Shown here piece after piece: positions 41,367 through 50,421 of a stretch of 64,000 bases of DNA. The stretch comes from Candidatus Latescibacterota bacterium (GTDB lineage: Bacteria > Latescibacterota > UBA2968). The notes beneath the pieces are model-generated. The model was not told where the DNA came from and did not search any database. It saw only the letters and a list, made by a program, of their open reading frames with translations. Every line of letters begins with the position of its first letter. Position 1 is the first letter of the stretch. The stretch covers positions 1-64,000 of the forward strand of contig JAJEDY010000006.1 in NCBI GenBank assembly GCA_022821275.1, read 5' to 3'. A program made the translations under genes and the position numbers.

Positions 41367-43787
41367 CTATCCCGATCCGCCGTAAAAAAATACGACCTCT
41401 CGCGTTGCTTTTTCTCCGCTTACTTTGTCCTGTACGGTGATTTCTACCATATTTACCCCCGGTTTGGCTTTTTTTAGATCGAGTTCTACGTATTCGCGTT
41501 CTTCTTCGTCGGTGCCCACCTGTTCATAGGTTACAGAGACCTGGGGTTTTTGCTGCCGCAGAAGTGCGCGAATTCCCGAGGTGATGACGCCTGCGAGGCC
41601 TACGGTGTTGCGCGGGTTAAATTGTACGCGGTACTGCACTTTGTAGCGGGTTTGTCCAAAGGTGTCGCGTTTCAGATTGTAGATTTCAAAGTAGGCGAAT
41701 ACCCGACTGCCCAGGGGGTAGCTTCGGGAAGCCATTGGCGATACGTAGATGTCTTTTTTTCTGAGGCGGTCGTTGGTGCCTGTCTCGGCGATTGAGGAGG
41801 CTAACTGAATGCCGCTGATTTTTACGCTTTCGGAGTTGAAGTTGGAAACCGCGAGTTCCTGTTTGTACGCGCCCGTGCGCCCGGATAATTCGTCTTCCAA
41901 TTGTACCTGTAGCTGATATTTTTCTCCGGGAGATGCTTCAATGCGTATGACATCGGGGATGAATACGCCCCGGGTTTTGGGAAATTCCCGGCTGTTTTGG
42001 TAGGAGAGTATTTCGTGTGCGCGGTAGATATTTTCATGGCTTGCGTCCGCAAGGGCGAGGGTGGCTTTTGTGTGTATGAGATAGTCACGGTCGCCTTTGC
42101 CCACGGTTACTTCTGCCGGGGGTACTCCGTAATATACTTCTACAATGGTTTTGCCGTCTGGTCCACGGAAATCCGCGACGTCGTAAAAGAAGTGGAGGGC
42201 GTCTTTGCCCACGCTGGGGCGATAATAGTCGGGTACGGCGCCGATAGATTGCTGATAGATGACCCCCGGGGCGTATTCCATGAGCCGCGCCACGCTGGCA
42301 ATTCGGTTGTCGCTTTGGGGCAAGGGCGGCATGGGCGCAAAATCGAAATGTCCGTTTCCGACTTCGTCGGTAAAGGTAAATTCCACGCCGCCTTGCAGTT
42401 GCGTATATGTCCAGGTTTCCCAGGGTACGGTTTCGAATTCGCGGTCTGATGTTACGGGACTGTAATTCAAGAATCGCTGCTCTGTTCGGGGGGCGACCGA
42501 TATGTCAAAGGGACTGGATGCGACGAGGTCGGGTACTACAAATTGGAATCCCAGGGTTTCGGCTTCTTCCCCGGGGTTCAGGGCGAGGACGGCGTCGTCT
42601 TCTCCTGCGTCTGTGCCAAATACACCGGTGTTCAGGCTTTCGTTTGTGATATTGCCTTCAAATGGTTTGCGCTGGCTGCGTATGGGAAAGACGGGTCCCG
42701 TGAATGTGTGATAGGTCGCGGCCGGTCCCCAGATGTCGGCTGCCATTCGGTTGCGAACGGCTTCTACTTCTGGCGATATTACAAATTCGCGCTGGTTGGA
42801 GCGAGACCGATAATCGGGTTCGCCGTACCGGATATAGACTTCGCCCCTCTGGTCCCAGGGGCTGATTTTTTTGGAAAAGAAGGTGCGCGCATACCATACC
42901 CGCCGGTAGTGTTCTACGATGCGTTCGTTGATTTGGGTCAGTAGATCCGAGTCTCGCCGCCGCCAGAACCGGTTCAGGTAGTCCAGTTTTTCAGGTTCTT
43001 CGGATAGGCTCTGATATGCGTGCCATTCTTTTTCTGAGGCGACGAGAGATATGTCGGTGTAATAGGCGCGTTCGGTTTTGTCAACGCGCTGTAAGTAGCG
43101 TTCGAAATAGTTCAGGGCAAGGCGGTGTTCTTTTTGATGAAAATAGCCTGTAGCAGCGAGGGGTAAGAGGCGGAGTTCGGGATCGTTTGCGTTGATATAG
43201 GGGATGATGTGCGCCGCAATCAGGTCGTGTTGATCGGCCTGTACGCAGGCGAGGCCAAAATAGTACAGTCCGTCGGGGTTGTCCGATTCCACCTGGATAT
43301 ATTTTAGATAGTAATCTACGGCTTTCTGGTGGTCTTCCTGAAACCGTTCGTACAATTCGCCCAGTAGCCGGTACGCAGGTCCATAAGTCGAGTCGAGTTT
43401 GGTCGCACGTTTGGCTTCGCCTACGGCTTTGCGGAAGTTGCTATACGCCGATAGGCCCGAGGCCGGGCGTTCGGCATAGACGAGTCCCAGGCCCACATAC
43501 GCTTCTGCCAAATTTTTATCCAGACCTTTGGCCATCTTGAAAGCGGCTTCCGCTTTTTCAAAGTCGCGGTTTTTTAAGTACGCATAGCCCAGGCGAGATT
43601 GGATGTGCGCGTCTTTTGGGAAGGTTTTGGTCAGGTTAGAGAATGTCGTAACCGCGGCTTCTGTCTGTCCTTCCCGAAGGTACTGTTGCCCCAGGGTCAA
43701 CAGGGAGTCCCGCTGGTCTGCCGCCGCCTGATCCAGGGGTAGGATGCAGAGGAGTGTATAGAGGATACAGATTCGAGACCATGTCAT
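41367..43787 (-). CDS. secreted TPR and GWxTD-domain protein
   Basis: 806 residues from the ATG at 43785-43787, which has GGAGG upstream; a longer frame lacks this. Signal peptide 1-22. TPR-like helices span about 24-250 (for example TLGQQYLREGQTEAAVTTF and AEAYVGLGLVYAE). The GWxTD-type domain spans about 270-330, with FWRRRDSDLL...EHYRRVWYA and SPWDQRGEVYIRYGEPD. The rest is beta-rich. GWxTD proteins are known from Latescibacteria-, Gemmatimonadota- and Bacteroidota-like genomes as exported proteins of unknown function. The C-terminal region carries VTVQDKVSGEKATREVVFFYGG, like a fibronectin or Ig-type strand set. Confidence 0.87.
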   Translation of the reverse strand: MTWSRICILYTLLCILPLDQAAADQRDSLLTLGQQYLREGQTEAAVTTFSNLTKTFPKDAHIQSRLGYAYLKNRDFEKAEAAFKMAKGLDKNLAEAYVGLGLVYAERPASGLSAYSNFRKAVGEAKRATKLDSTYGPAYRLLGELYERFQEDHQKAVDYYLKYIQVESDNPDGLYYFGLACVQADQHDLIAAHIIPYINANDPELRLLPLAATGYFHQKEHRLALNYFERYLQRVDKTERAYYTDISLVASEKEWHAYQSLSEEPEKLDYLNRFWRRRDSDLLTQINERIVEHYRRVWYARTFFSKKISPWDQRGEVYIRYGEPDYRSRSNQREFVISPEVEAVRNRMAADIWGPAATYHTFTGPVFPIRSQRKPFEGNITNESLNTGVFGTDAGEDDAVLALNPGEEAETLGFQFVVPDLVASSPFDISVAPRTEQRFLNYSPVTSDREFETVPWETWTYTQLQGGVEFTFTDEVGNGHFDFAPMPPLPQSDNRIASVARLMEYAPGVIYQQSIGAVPDYYRPSVGKDALHFFYDVADFRGPDGKTIVEVYYGVPPAEVTVGKGDRDYLIHTKATLALADASHENIYRAHEILSYQNSREFPKTRGVFIPDVIRIEASPGEKYQLQVQLEDELSGRTGAYKQELAVSNFNSESVKISGIQLASSIAETGTNDRLRKKDIYVSPMASRSYPLGSRVFAYFEIYNLKRDTFGQTRYKVQYRVQFNPRNTVGLAGVITSGIRALLRQQKPQVSVTYEQVGTDEEEREYVELDLKKAKPGVNMVEITVQDKVSGEKATREVVFFYGGSG

Positions 43788-43853
43788 TAGAAACCTCCAC
43801 CTTGAGGTGTTAAGCAGGTAAGAGGCGTCTTTGAATGCATTCAAGACGCCTCT

Positions 43854-43940
43854 TCATAGCAGACCAATAGATAAACGGTTTGCAAGCTTGTGACACACTT
43901 GACCAATGAACCGGACAATGTACTCCTCGTCTTTGCTCAT
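43854..43940 (-). CDS. possible 28-residue peptide coupled to the HicB-like gene
   Basis: A 28-residue frame beginning MSKDEEYIVRFI overlaps the stop of the HicB-like gene (ATGA on the minus strand). The coupling is typical of toxin-antitoxin pairs, but the frame is far too short for HicA. It may be the remnant of a degraded partner gene or chance. Confidence 0.3.
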   Translation of the reverse strand: MSKDEEYIVRFIGQVCHKLANRLSIGLL

Positions 43941-44203
43941 GCGGTGGTCTCTTGCTCGATAGCCCAGGATGGCGTAGCCCTGGATTCATTCGCTTCCTTA
44001 TCTGCCAGCCAATCATTCACGATCTGGACGAGTTGTCGGAGTACGTGTCCGCGGTCTTGCCCGTGGCAGCACGGCCCTATAATGCCAGGGCACGAGCCGA
44101 TAAAGGCTTGATCTTCTTCTGACCACTTGACGATGAGGGGATACTCTAAGGCGGTTTTATTTTTTGGGGAGCTATCGTGCATCATCGGTGCGTTCTGGGT
44201 CAT
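43937..44203 (-). CDS. HicB-like antitoxin-fold protein
   Basis: 88 residues. The core YPLIVKWSEEDQAFIGSCPGIIG followed by HGQDRGHVLRQLVQIVNDWL matches the HicB partial-RNase-H fold, in which a strand-strand-helix unit covers the toxin. There is no C-terminal DNA-binding domain and no HicA gene next to it, only a 28-residue coupled frame. It is thus an orphan antitoxin, or a HicB-fold protein with another role. It is divergent from the MNT-HEPN pair. Confidence 0.65.
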   Translation of the reverse strand: MTQNAPMMHDSSPKNKTALEYPLIVKWSEEDQAFIGSCPGIIGPCCHGQDRGHVLRQLVQIVNDWLADKEANESRATPSWAIEQETTA

Positions 44204-44358
44204 TCAATACCCCAATTTGTTTTTTACTTGATTTTGAATCTGTAGGTCGTATTACCAAGTTTATCGAAAATTGTCCATAAGCGCAACTCTATCCTTAATC
44301 CAGAAGGTTTTCATTTTTTCCTATAAAAATCATGGGCGACCACTTATCGTCCTTCGCA

Positions 44359-44387
44359 TTGACTTTTAACGCCTATCAAGCTATGTT
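44359..44387 (+). promoter_or_regulatory. promoter of the MNT-HEPN pair
   Basis: TTGACT (44359-44364), a 17-base spacer and TATGTT (44382-44387). The start point would be near 44394, about 30 bases before ATG 44425; GGAG lies in the leader. Confidence 0.5.
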
Positions 44388-44424
44388 TCAGCAGAGATGA
44401 GTTCTGCTTTCTGGAGCGTGAGAC

Positions 44425-44742
44425 ATGCAACCCGATGCGAATGTCATTGATCAACTCGTAGAGCGAATTGTCGAAGTTGTCAACCCGCTCAAAATTATCC
44501 TCTTTGGCTCGGCTGTGCGAGGCGAGATGGGACCGGACAGCGATGTGGATGTACTCGTTGTCATGCCCAATGGTGTTCACAGGCGAAGAACGGCGCAGCA
44601 TCTCTATCGAGAAATTCGCGGACTCGGGGTTCCCTTTGATATTCTGGTGACGACGCCTGAGATTCTCGAAAAAAATAAAAACAATATCGGATTGATTTAT
44701 CAAACGATCTTGCACGAGGGAAAGGACATTTATGTCGCATGA
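44425..44742 (+). CDS. mntA: minimal nucleotidyltransferase (MNT) antitoxin
   Basis: 105 residues. The nucleotidyltransferase signature is FGSAVRGEMGPDSDVDVLVVM: Gly-Ser, then two catalytic Asp residues in the D-x-D pattern; a third acidic residue is in VPFDILV. In characterised MntA/HepT systems this protein neutralises the HEPN ribonuclease by adding AMP to it. The catalytic residues are intact here. It overlaps the HEPN gene by 11 bases, the typical operon form. Promoter at 44359-44387. Confidence 0.88.
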   Translation: MQPDANVIDQLVERIVEVVNPLKIILFGSAVRGEMGPDSDVDVLVVMPNGVHRRRTAQHLYREIRGLGVPFDILVTTPEILEKNKNNIGLIYQTILHEGKDIYVA

Positions 44743-45160
44743 AATTTCTGATTCAAGCGATCCGGCAGCGTGGCTCCGGTATGCCAGAGGGGACTTGGCA
44801 CTGGCACAGGTTCCCTTACCGGAAGATAGTTTTTACGAGCAGTTGTGTTTTCATACTCAACAGGCAGTTGAGAAAGCAGTGAAAGCTGTCCTGATTATCA
44901 ACAACATCTCTTATCCCAAAACGCACAATATCAGAACACTCCTTGACCTGCTTCCCAAAGAGATTGTTTTACCTGCCGATGTAGATGCCGCTACAAGCCT
45001 TACAGACTATGCGGTTTCAGGGCGATATCCAGATGAAGTAGAAGAAGTCAACGAAGAAGAATATCAAGAAGCGGTGAGACTTGCCCAAGCCGTTGTCCAA
45101 TGGGCAGAATCTATACTCCCCGCACCCGATACAGAATCTGAAGACTCAGAATCGTCCTGA
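44732..45160 (+). CDS. hepT: HEPN-domain toxin
   Basis: 142 residues. HEPN (PF05168-like) helical protein: AAWLRYARGDLALAQ, FHTQQAVEKAVKAVLI, PKTHNIRTLLDLL and LTDYAVSGRYPDEV. In HepT-type toxins an R-x4-6-H motif forms the RNase centre. The strict motif is not obvious here, and the YPDE-type end is more like the HEPN partners of archaeal and cyanobacterial MNTs. The acidic tail (TESEDSESS) is unusual. Starts inside the mntA gene. Confidence 0.83.
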   Translation: MSHEISDSSDPAAWLRYARGDLALAQVPLPEDSFYEQLCFHTQQAVEKAVKAVLIINNISYPKTHNIRTLLDLLPKEIVLPADVDAATSLTDYAVSGRYPDEVEEVNEEEYQEAVRLAQAVVQWAESILPAPDTESEDSESS

Positions 45161-45212
45161 AAGTTATCTTTATTTATTCTTCACTCCACTATGATGTAAT
45201 TCCCTCCTGTGC

Positions 45213-45270
45213 CGTATCCATCCGTATCCATCTGCGTCCATCTGCGTCCATCTGCGTCCATCTGCGGATC
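45213..45270. repeat. decamer array of the ATCTGCGTCC family
   Basis: Six successive 10-bp units, two of form TCCGTATCCA-like and then three TCTGCGTCCA, ending TCTGCGGATC. It lies between the convergent HEPN and DUF6785 genes and shares its units with the repeats at 41.3, 52.8 and 62.1 kb. Confidence 0.85.
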
Positions 45271-45277
45271 ACATTTT

Positions 45278-47266
45278 CTACCAATAATGCACGAGGTGTC
45301 CTTCCCCCGGCCACCACAGCGCGTCGATGAGGAATGATAGCACCACCCCGGCTGTATAGCCCACCAGCAGGCCGAGAAACGCGGGTTTGGAGCGGCGGTA
45401 GAGGTTTACACCGCCGACGGCCATGATTACGGATTTGCACGCCCAGGCGATAAAGACGGGCATGACGAGGTGACCGGTGTTGTCGGCTGCCGATAGCGTG
45501 AGTCCGATGGGATGCAGGGGCCAGCCCGGGAACCGGTAGCGCAAGAAGGTCAACAATGCCATCAGGCCCGCTCCGATTGCAAAGAAGACCATGCGCTCGC
45601 CGTCGGGTGCTTTGGGCGTGTGCATCATGACTAACGTCGATCCGTAGATGCCTTTTGGGTCGCCGCTGAAAAAGGGAAAGCGCGGGAAATTGTACGCGCC
45701 ATGAGAATAGCCCAGGTGCAGGGTATAAAATACGGATGCGGCCAGTCCCAGCAAAACGCTTATCCCAGCCCAGAATAACAATGCGCGGCGATTGCCCTGG
45801 ATGAGTTCCCCCATTTTGATCGATTGCGCCACGCCGGGTGTAAATAGCCCCCGCATGTAATCGACAATGGAATACGATAGGGCAATGCCCGTCAAACTGC
45901 CCGCAGACATGACTTCTGTGCCGCGCATGTCCATGACAAATGCCTGCGGTGTTACTGTGGCGCCCGAATACACCATCCCGGCTTCTGATACGACCCGCGC
46001 CAGACCGATATAAATGATGGATAGCGCACCGAGAAAGACGAGTGCGGTTGTTATGTCCATGCCGATGTGGCAGAGCCAGAAGAGTACAAAAGACAGGCTC
46101 ACCAAAAATACAAAGACCACTGTGCGGTACGCCAGTACTTCTCGGGAGTCGTCGGCGGGATACGCCTTTCTAAATGCTTTCAGGAAGACGTCTCGCAAAT
46201 GGTGCCGCGCGACCCATAATCGCCATACGACCAGGCATGCCAGCGCGCCAAAGCACTGATAGGCTTCGGTGGGGGGATCGGCGCTGAACGAGTCGGTTGA
46301 CTTTGCTATCTGGTAGCCCAGGCGGTTGAAAATGCCGCCTTCTACGACGTGTAATAAGAAGAAAAACCAGACGGAAAACAAGACCTGTGTGTTGGCAAAG
46401 TACGCAAAGCCGATGGTGAACAGGTTCAGGGGTTCCAGATAGACGTGGGGAGAATACCGCGTAAAATTAAACTTTCCGGCGTGGGGAAAGATCCCGATTC
46501 CGGGCATGAGCGGATAAAACCAGGATAGGGAATTCCACAAAAATAACAAAAAGGGTATTGCGGCCATGATCCAGAATAACTTGCCCTGCATAAATCCCGG
46601 TAACAGTCGCTTAGACCGCGCATCCTGCGCCATTTCCAGGGGCACGGCCACGAGGGGATAGACCAGTTTTTCGTGTTCTGCCCATTGTTTGCGCAATATG
46701 ACCATCATGCTGGCTGATAGTGCGAATACTGCAACGATGAAGCTCGCCCACCACAGCAGGGGCATTAGCCACACTTCCCAGGGCATGGACGCGCCGGGTG
46801 GCAAGCCTTCGTAGAACATGCGCAGGGCTTCGGGGTCTATGGGTACGACCCACGAGTCGAGATTGGGATGATAGAATTCGCCCCATCGGTTTTCGGGTGT
46901 GGCAAAGTAGATCGGCGTGGAGATGACGCCGATGAGAAATCCGGTTACGCCCGAAGCGGGTACCACGCAACCGACCATGCCGATGGCCGCAATTGCCAGC
47001 AGTTCTGAGGGTGAGAACGCGCGGTGTTGTGATCCCAGAACTTTCAAGAGCGGGTTGACGGCTGCGACCAGCAAGACAAATACGGCCATCAATGTGAGTT
47101 GAAAGAAGCTGAGGTTCAGTCTGGATGCATGCACCACGGTTTCGGCATAGGTCACCCACAGGTTGATGAATACCACTGCGCCCAGCGCAATTCCCACCGA
47201 GCGGACGGTTAGTCCCTTTTCCCGCAGGGGATCGGTTTCAGTTATATAATCTGTTTGTATTGCCAT
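45278..47266 (-). CDS. DUF6785/DUF6784 family polytopic membrane protein, copy 2
   Basis: 662 residues with a dozen or more hydrophobic segments. The family pattern is clear: FINLWVTYAETVV at the start, PSELLAIAAIGMVGCVVPASG, IYFATPENRWGEFYHPNL and later PQAFVMDMRGTEVMSAGS. No function is established for this family; the layout resembles oligopeptide-type permeases. It follows its paralog (47314-49293) after 47 bases and is highly similar along its full length, a tandem duplication. The start lacks a strong ribosome-binding site. Confidence 0.85.
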   Translation of the reverse strand: MAIQTDYITETDPLREKGLTVRSVGIALGAVVFINLWVTYAETVVHASRLNLSFFQLTLMAVFVLLVAAVNPLLKVLGSQHRAFSPSELLAIAAIGMVGCVVPASGVTGFLIGVISTPIYFATPENRWGEFYHPNLDSWVVPIDPEALRMFYEGLPPGASMPWEVWLMPLLWWASFIVAVFALSASMMVILRKQWAEHEKLVYPLVAVPLEMAQDARSKRLLPGFMQGKLFWIMAAIPFLLFLWNSLSWFYPLMPGIGIFPHAGKFNFTRYSPHVYLEPLNLFTIGFAYFANTQVLFSVWFFFLLHVVEGGIFNRLGYQIAKSTDSFSADPPTEAYQCFGALACLVVWRLWVARHHLRDVFLKAFRKAYPADDSREVLAYRTVVFVFLVSLSFVLFWLCHIGMDITTALVFLGALSIIYIGLARVVSEAGMVYSGATVTPQAFVMDMRGTEVMSAGSLTGIALSYSIVDYMRGLFTPGVAQSIKMGELIQGNRRALLFWAGISVLLGLAASVFYTLHLGYSHGAYNFPRFPFFSGDPKGIYGSTLVMMHTPKAPDGERMVFFAIGAGLMALLTFLRYRFPGWPLHPIGLTLSAADNTGHLVMPVFIAWACKSVIMAVGGVNLYRRSKPAFLGLLVGYTAGVVLSFLIDALWWPGEGHLVHYW

Positions 47267-47313
47267 TTAAGAAGTATGAAGTGAGAAGTCCACCCAGTCC
47301 CCAGTCCCTGCCT

Positions 47314-49293
47314 TTACCACCAATGAACGGAGTGCCCTTGACCAGGCCACCAGATGGCATCGACGAGAAATGACCAGGCGACGCCGGCTGTGTAGCCGAC
47401 GAGCAGGCCCAAAAATAGGGGCGTGGCTTTGCGATAGAGGTTTACGCCGCCGATGCGGAGCAAAGAGGCTTTGCATACCCAGGCGATGAATACGGGCATG
47501 ACCAGCGAAGCCGTGTTATCCGCAGCGGAAATGGTCAGGCCGATGGGGTTGATGGGCCACCAGGAAAATCGGTATCTCAAAAATGTCAACAATGCCATTG
47601 CGCCCGCGCCTATGGCAAAAAAGATGATGCGGTTTGGGTCGGGTGCTTTGGGCGTTCGCATCATGGTCAGGGTAGATCCGTAGATGCCTTTTGGGTCGCC
47701 GCTGAAGAAGGGGAAGCGCGGGAAATTGTACGCGCCATGCGTATAACCCAGATGGAGCATAAGCCATACGGAAGAAACAAATCCGGCGAGTACGCCAATA
47801 CCCACGCAATAGAATAACAGACGGCGGTTGCCGCGGATCAGGTCGCCCAATTTGATCGATTGAGCCAGTGCCGGGGTGAACAGCCCGCGCATATAATCGA
47901 TGAGGGAGTAGGACAATGCGATGGCCGTCATGCTGCTTCCGGATATGACGTGGGTGCCGCGCAGGTCCATGACAAATGCCTGCGGCGTTACGGTGGCACC
48001 CGAATACACGACGCCAGCTTCTGATACCACGCGCGCGATGCCGATGTAGATGACGGCGACGCCGGACATGAAAATCAATGCGGTGCTCAGGTCCATTCCG
48101 ATTTGCAGGAGCCAGAATAAGACGTAGATGAGGCTAAACGCCAAAATTAAAACTGCCGATCGGTAGGAAAGAATTTCTTCGCGGTCATCTATTGGATGCT
48201 TTTTGTCGAGTGCTTTGAGAACGACATCGCGCAGATGCCGCCGGGCGACCCACAATCGCCATACTACGAGACAGGCGAGTGCGCCAAAACACTGCCAGGC
48301 TTCGGTGGGTGGGTCTGCGCTGAATGAATCGGTTGACCGCTCGATCTGATAGCCCAGGCGGTTAAAAATGCCCCCTTCCAGGACGTGGAGTAAAAAGAAA
48401 AACCAGACTGAGAATAGCACCTGTGTATTGGCAAAGTATGCGAAGCCGATGGTCAAAAATTGCATGGGCTGGATGTACATGCCCGGCGAGTAGCGCGTGA
48501 AGCGGAAATACCCTCCGTGCGGCAGGATGCCGATGCTGGGCAGGAGCGGGTATGCCCATGACAGGGAGTGCCAGACAAAAATCAAAAATGGTATAGCCGC
48601 TGCTATCCAGAACATGGGCCCGCGCATGAATGCGGGGAGAAGACGCGCAGAGAGGGCGTCTTGCGACATTTCAATGGGTACGGCGGCGATGGGATAGGCG
48701 AGTTTTTCGTATTCTACCCATTGTTTTCGCAAGATGATCATCAGTGTGGCGGAAACGGCAAATACGGCCACCACCAGACTGCCCCACCACGCCAACGGTG
48801 CCAGCCACACGCGATAGGGGATGGCGCTGCCGGGCAATAAGCCTTCGTAAAAGGCGCGTACAGCTTCCTGATTGGTGGGTACTACCCAGGAGTTGAGGTT
48901 GGGGTGATAGTACTCGGCCCATCCGTTTTCGGGTGTGGCAAAATAGAAGGGGGTGGAAATGACTCCGATCAAAAATCCGGTGATGCCGGATGTGGGCACG
49001 ACGCAGCCCACGATGCCAATGGCGACGACGGAGAGCAATTCGGCGGGGGCAAAGGCGTAGCGGCGATTTACAGATTTGATCAGAGGGTTGACCACCCCGA
49101 TCAGGATGATGAAGACGGCGAGGAGCGTTATTTGAAATACGCTCAGGTTCAGGCGGGAGGTTTTTACCACGGTCTCGGCATACGTCACCCACAAATTGAT
49201 GAAGATTACGATGCCAATGCCCAGGGCAACCGAGCGGAGTGTTATGCCTCTTACGGGTTCACCCGTTGAATCTGATTGCAGTTCTTCGGCCAA
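47314..49293 (-). CDS. DUF6785/DUF6784 family polytopic membrane protein, copy 1
   Basis: 659 residues, TTG start with AGGAG about 6 bases upstream. Same plan as copy 2: FYFATPENGWAEYYHPNL, VARVVSEAGVVYSGATVTPQAF and HLGYTHGAYNFPRFPFFSGD are shared almost word for word. The two copies could form a heterodimer or transport related substrates. They follow the TonB/PorV cluster on the same strand, so import of what the TonB receptor brings in is a reasonable guess, not shown. Confidence 0.85.
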   Translation of the reverse strand: MAEELQSDSTGEPVRGITLRSVALGIGIVIFINLWVTYAETVVKTSRLNLSVFQITLLAVFIILIGVVNPLIKSVNRRYAFAPAELLSVVAIGIVGCVVPTSGITGFLIGVISTPFYFATPENGWAEYYHPNLNSWVVPTNQEAVRAFYEGLLPGSAIPYRVWLAPLAWWGSLVVAVFAVSATLMIILRKQWVEYEKLAYPIAAVPIEMSQDALSARLLPAFMRGPMFWIAAAIPFLIFVWHSLSWAYPLLPSIGILPHGGYFRFTRYSPGMYIQPMQFLTIGFAYFANTQVLFSVWFFFLLHVLEGGIFNRLGYQIERSTDSFSADPPTEAWQCFGALACLVVWRLWVARRHLRDVVLKALDKKHPIDDREEILSYRSAVLILAFSLIYVLFWLLQIGMDLSTALIFMSGVAVIYIGIARVVSEAGVVYSGATVTPQAFVMDLRGTHVISGSSMTAIALSYSLIDYMRGLFTPALAQSIKLGDLIRGNRRLLFYCVGIGVLAGFVSSVWLMLHLGYTHGAYNFPRFPFFSGDPKGIYGSTLTMMRTPKAPDPNRIIFFAIGAGAMALLTFLRYRFSWWPINPIGLTISAADNTASLVMPVFIAWVCKASLLRIGGVNLYRKATPLFLGLLVGYTAGVAWSFLVDAIWWPGQGHSVHWW

Positions 49294-49419
49294 ACATCTC
49301 TCCTGTTAGTTCAAATGGCACACCCCGCACGGAAGTCGGATTGTGCTCCAATTCCGGCGGGGTATGAAAAAGAATTAACACCTGTGAGGACAAGGGAAAT
49401 ACGCCTTGTCAGACTCCTC

Positions 49420-50403
49420 CTACAGCGAACCCGAGAGGTTCAGGCGCAGGGGCGGGTCGAACAGATCGCCAAAATTGCTATACGACACGTCTAAGGCGAT
49501 GTGTCGTCCACCGAATTTCCCCTTGAGACCACCGCCAATACTCCAGGTTTCCACATCGTATTTGATCTTATAACCCGCTCGAAGCGCGATGAGGTTCTGT
49601 ACCCAGAGTTCACCGCCCAAATTCCAGCGTTGTTCCCGGTCGGTGAAGAAAGCGCCTTCAAACGAGCCGGTCAGGGATACGGGGTCGCCGAGATTGCCGT
49701 ACAATTCCATGGCTATCCCGGTGTGGAATACCAGAGGCATTTCCGATTTTTCGCTCACAATTTCCTGCTCTCCGCCCAGGTTTTTCATGTTCATGCCAAT
49801 GCGCAGGCTTTGAAAGCCCGTGTACATCAAGGTGCTGACATTCACGGAGACTGCGCTGAGTGTCTCTGGTCCCAGCGCGGATTGGACAAAGCGCAGGGAG
49901 GCCGCAGCCGAGAGCTTGTCGGTCAATTGATAGGCGTAAACCATGCCGATGGCGAGGTCGCCCGCGTTCACCATAGCACCGGTGCCATCTGGTTCCATGG
50001 TGGTTGTTTCGGGCATATCGGGCAGGGTGAAGTTCACAAATGATACGCCCAGTACGCCCCACTGTCCGGTGTTGTAGGCGAGGGATCCGGTGACAAATGA
50101 CGATTCGACCAGCCATTGGGTATAGCCAAAGGTATATGCAAGATTGTTCACTTTGGTCAGACCCGCCGGGTTCCAGATCATGCCGTCTATCCCATCGGAT
50201 ACCGCGGTAAAAGCATCGCCCATGCCCGCAACTCGGGCATTGTTGGTCACTTTCAAAAAATTGAATGTGGATGGCTTGATCTTGCTGCGGCCCTCTGGAT
50301 TCAGGACTTCTTCGGCTTCTGGGAAGAGTGCCTGCGCCGAGGCCGGAGCCGATAGGGCGAGTGCCATCAAAACGATCAGCACTGCGGATATCGTATTTTT
50401 CAT
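49420..50403 (-). CDS. PorV/PorQ-family outer-membrane beta-barrel protein
   Basis: 327 residues. Signal peptide (TISAVLIVLMALALSAPASA). The family marker is the run FLKVTNNARVAGMGDAFTAV followed by DGIDGMIWNPAGL. The remainder alternates in beta-strand fashion and ends in LRLNLSGSL. PorV is the shuttle component of the type 9 secretion system in Bacteroidota, and related proteins occur across FCB-type phyla. Located just after the large secreted protein gene (18 bases), which it might help to export. GAGG precedes the ATG. Confidence 0.87.
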   Translation of the reverse strand: MKNTISAVLIVLMALALSAPASAQALFPEAEEVLNPEGRSKIKPSTFNFLKVTNNARVAGMGDAFTAVSDGIDGMIWNPAGLTKVNNLAYTFGYTQWLVESSFVTGSLAYNTGQWGVLGVSFVNFTLPDMPETTTMEPDGTGAMVNAGDLAIGMVYAYQLTDKLSAAASLRFVQSALGPETLSAVSVNVSTLMYTGFQSLRIGMNMKNLGGEQEIVSEKSEMPLVFHTGIAMELYGNLGDPVSLTGSFEGAFFTDREQRWNLGGELWVQNLIALRAGYKIKYDVETWSIGGGLKGKFGGRHIALDVSYSNFGDLFDPPLRLNLSGSL

Positions 50404-50421
50404 AGTATCAATCCTCGTGTT

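Noticed and set aside
41148-41477. Frame encoding the repeated residues VYSSIRLF
   Set aside because: It is the translation of the (TTCGTCTA) microsatellite; an 8-bp unit forces an 8-residue repeat in any frame. No ribosome-binding site or domain.
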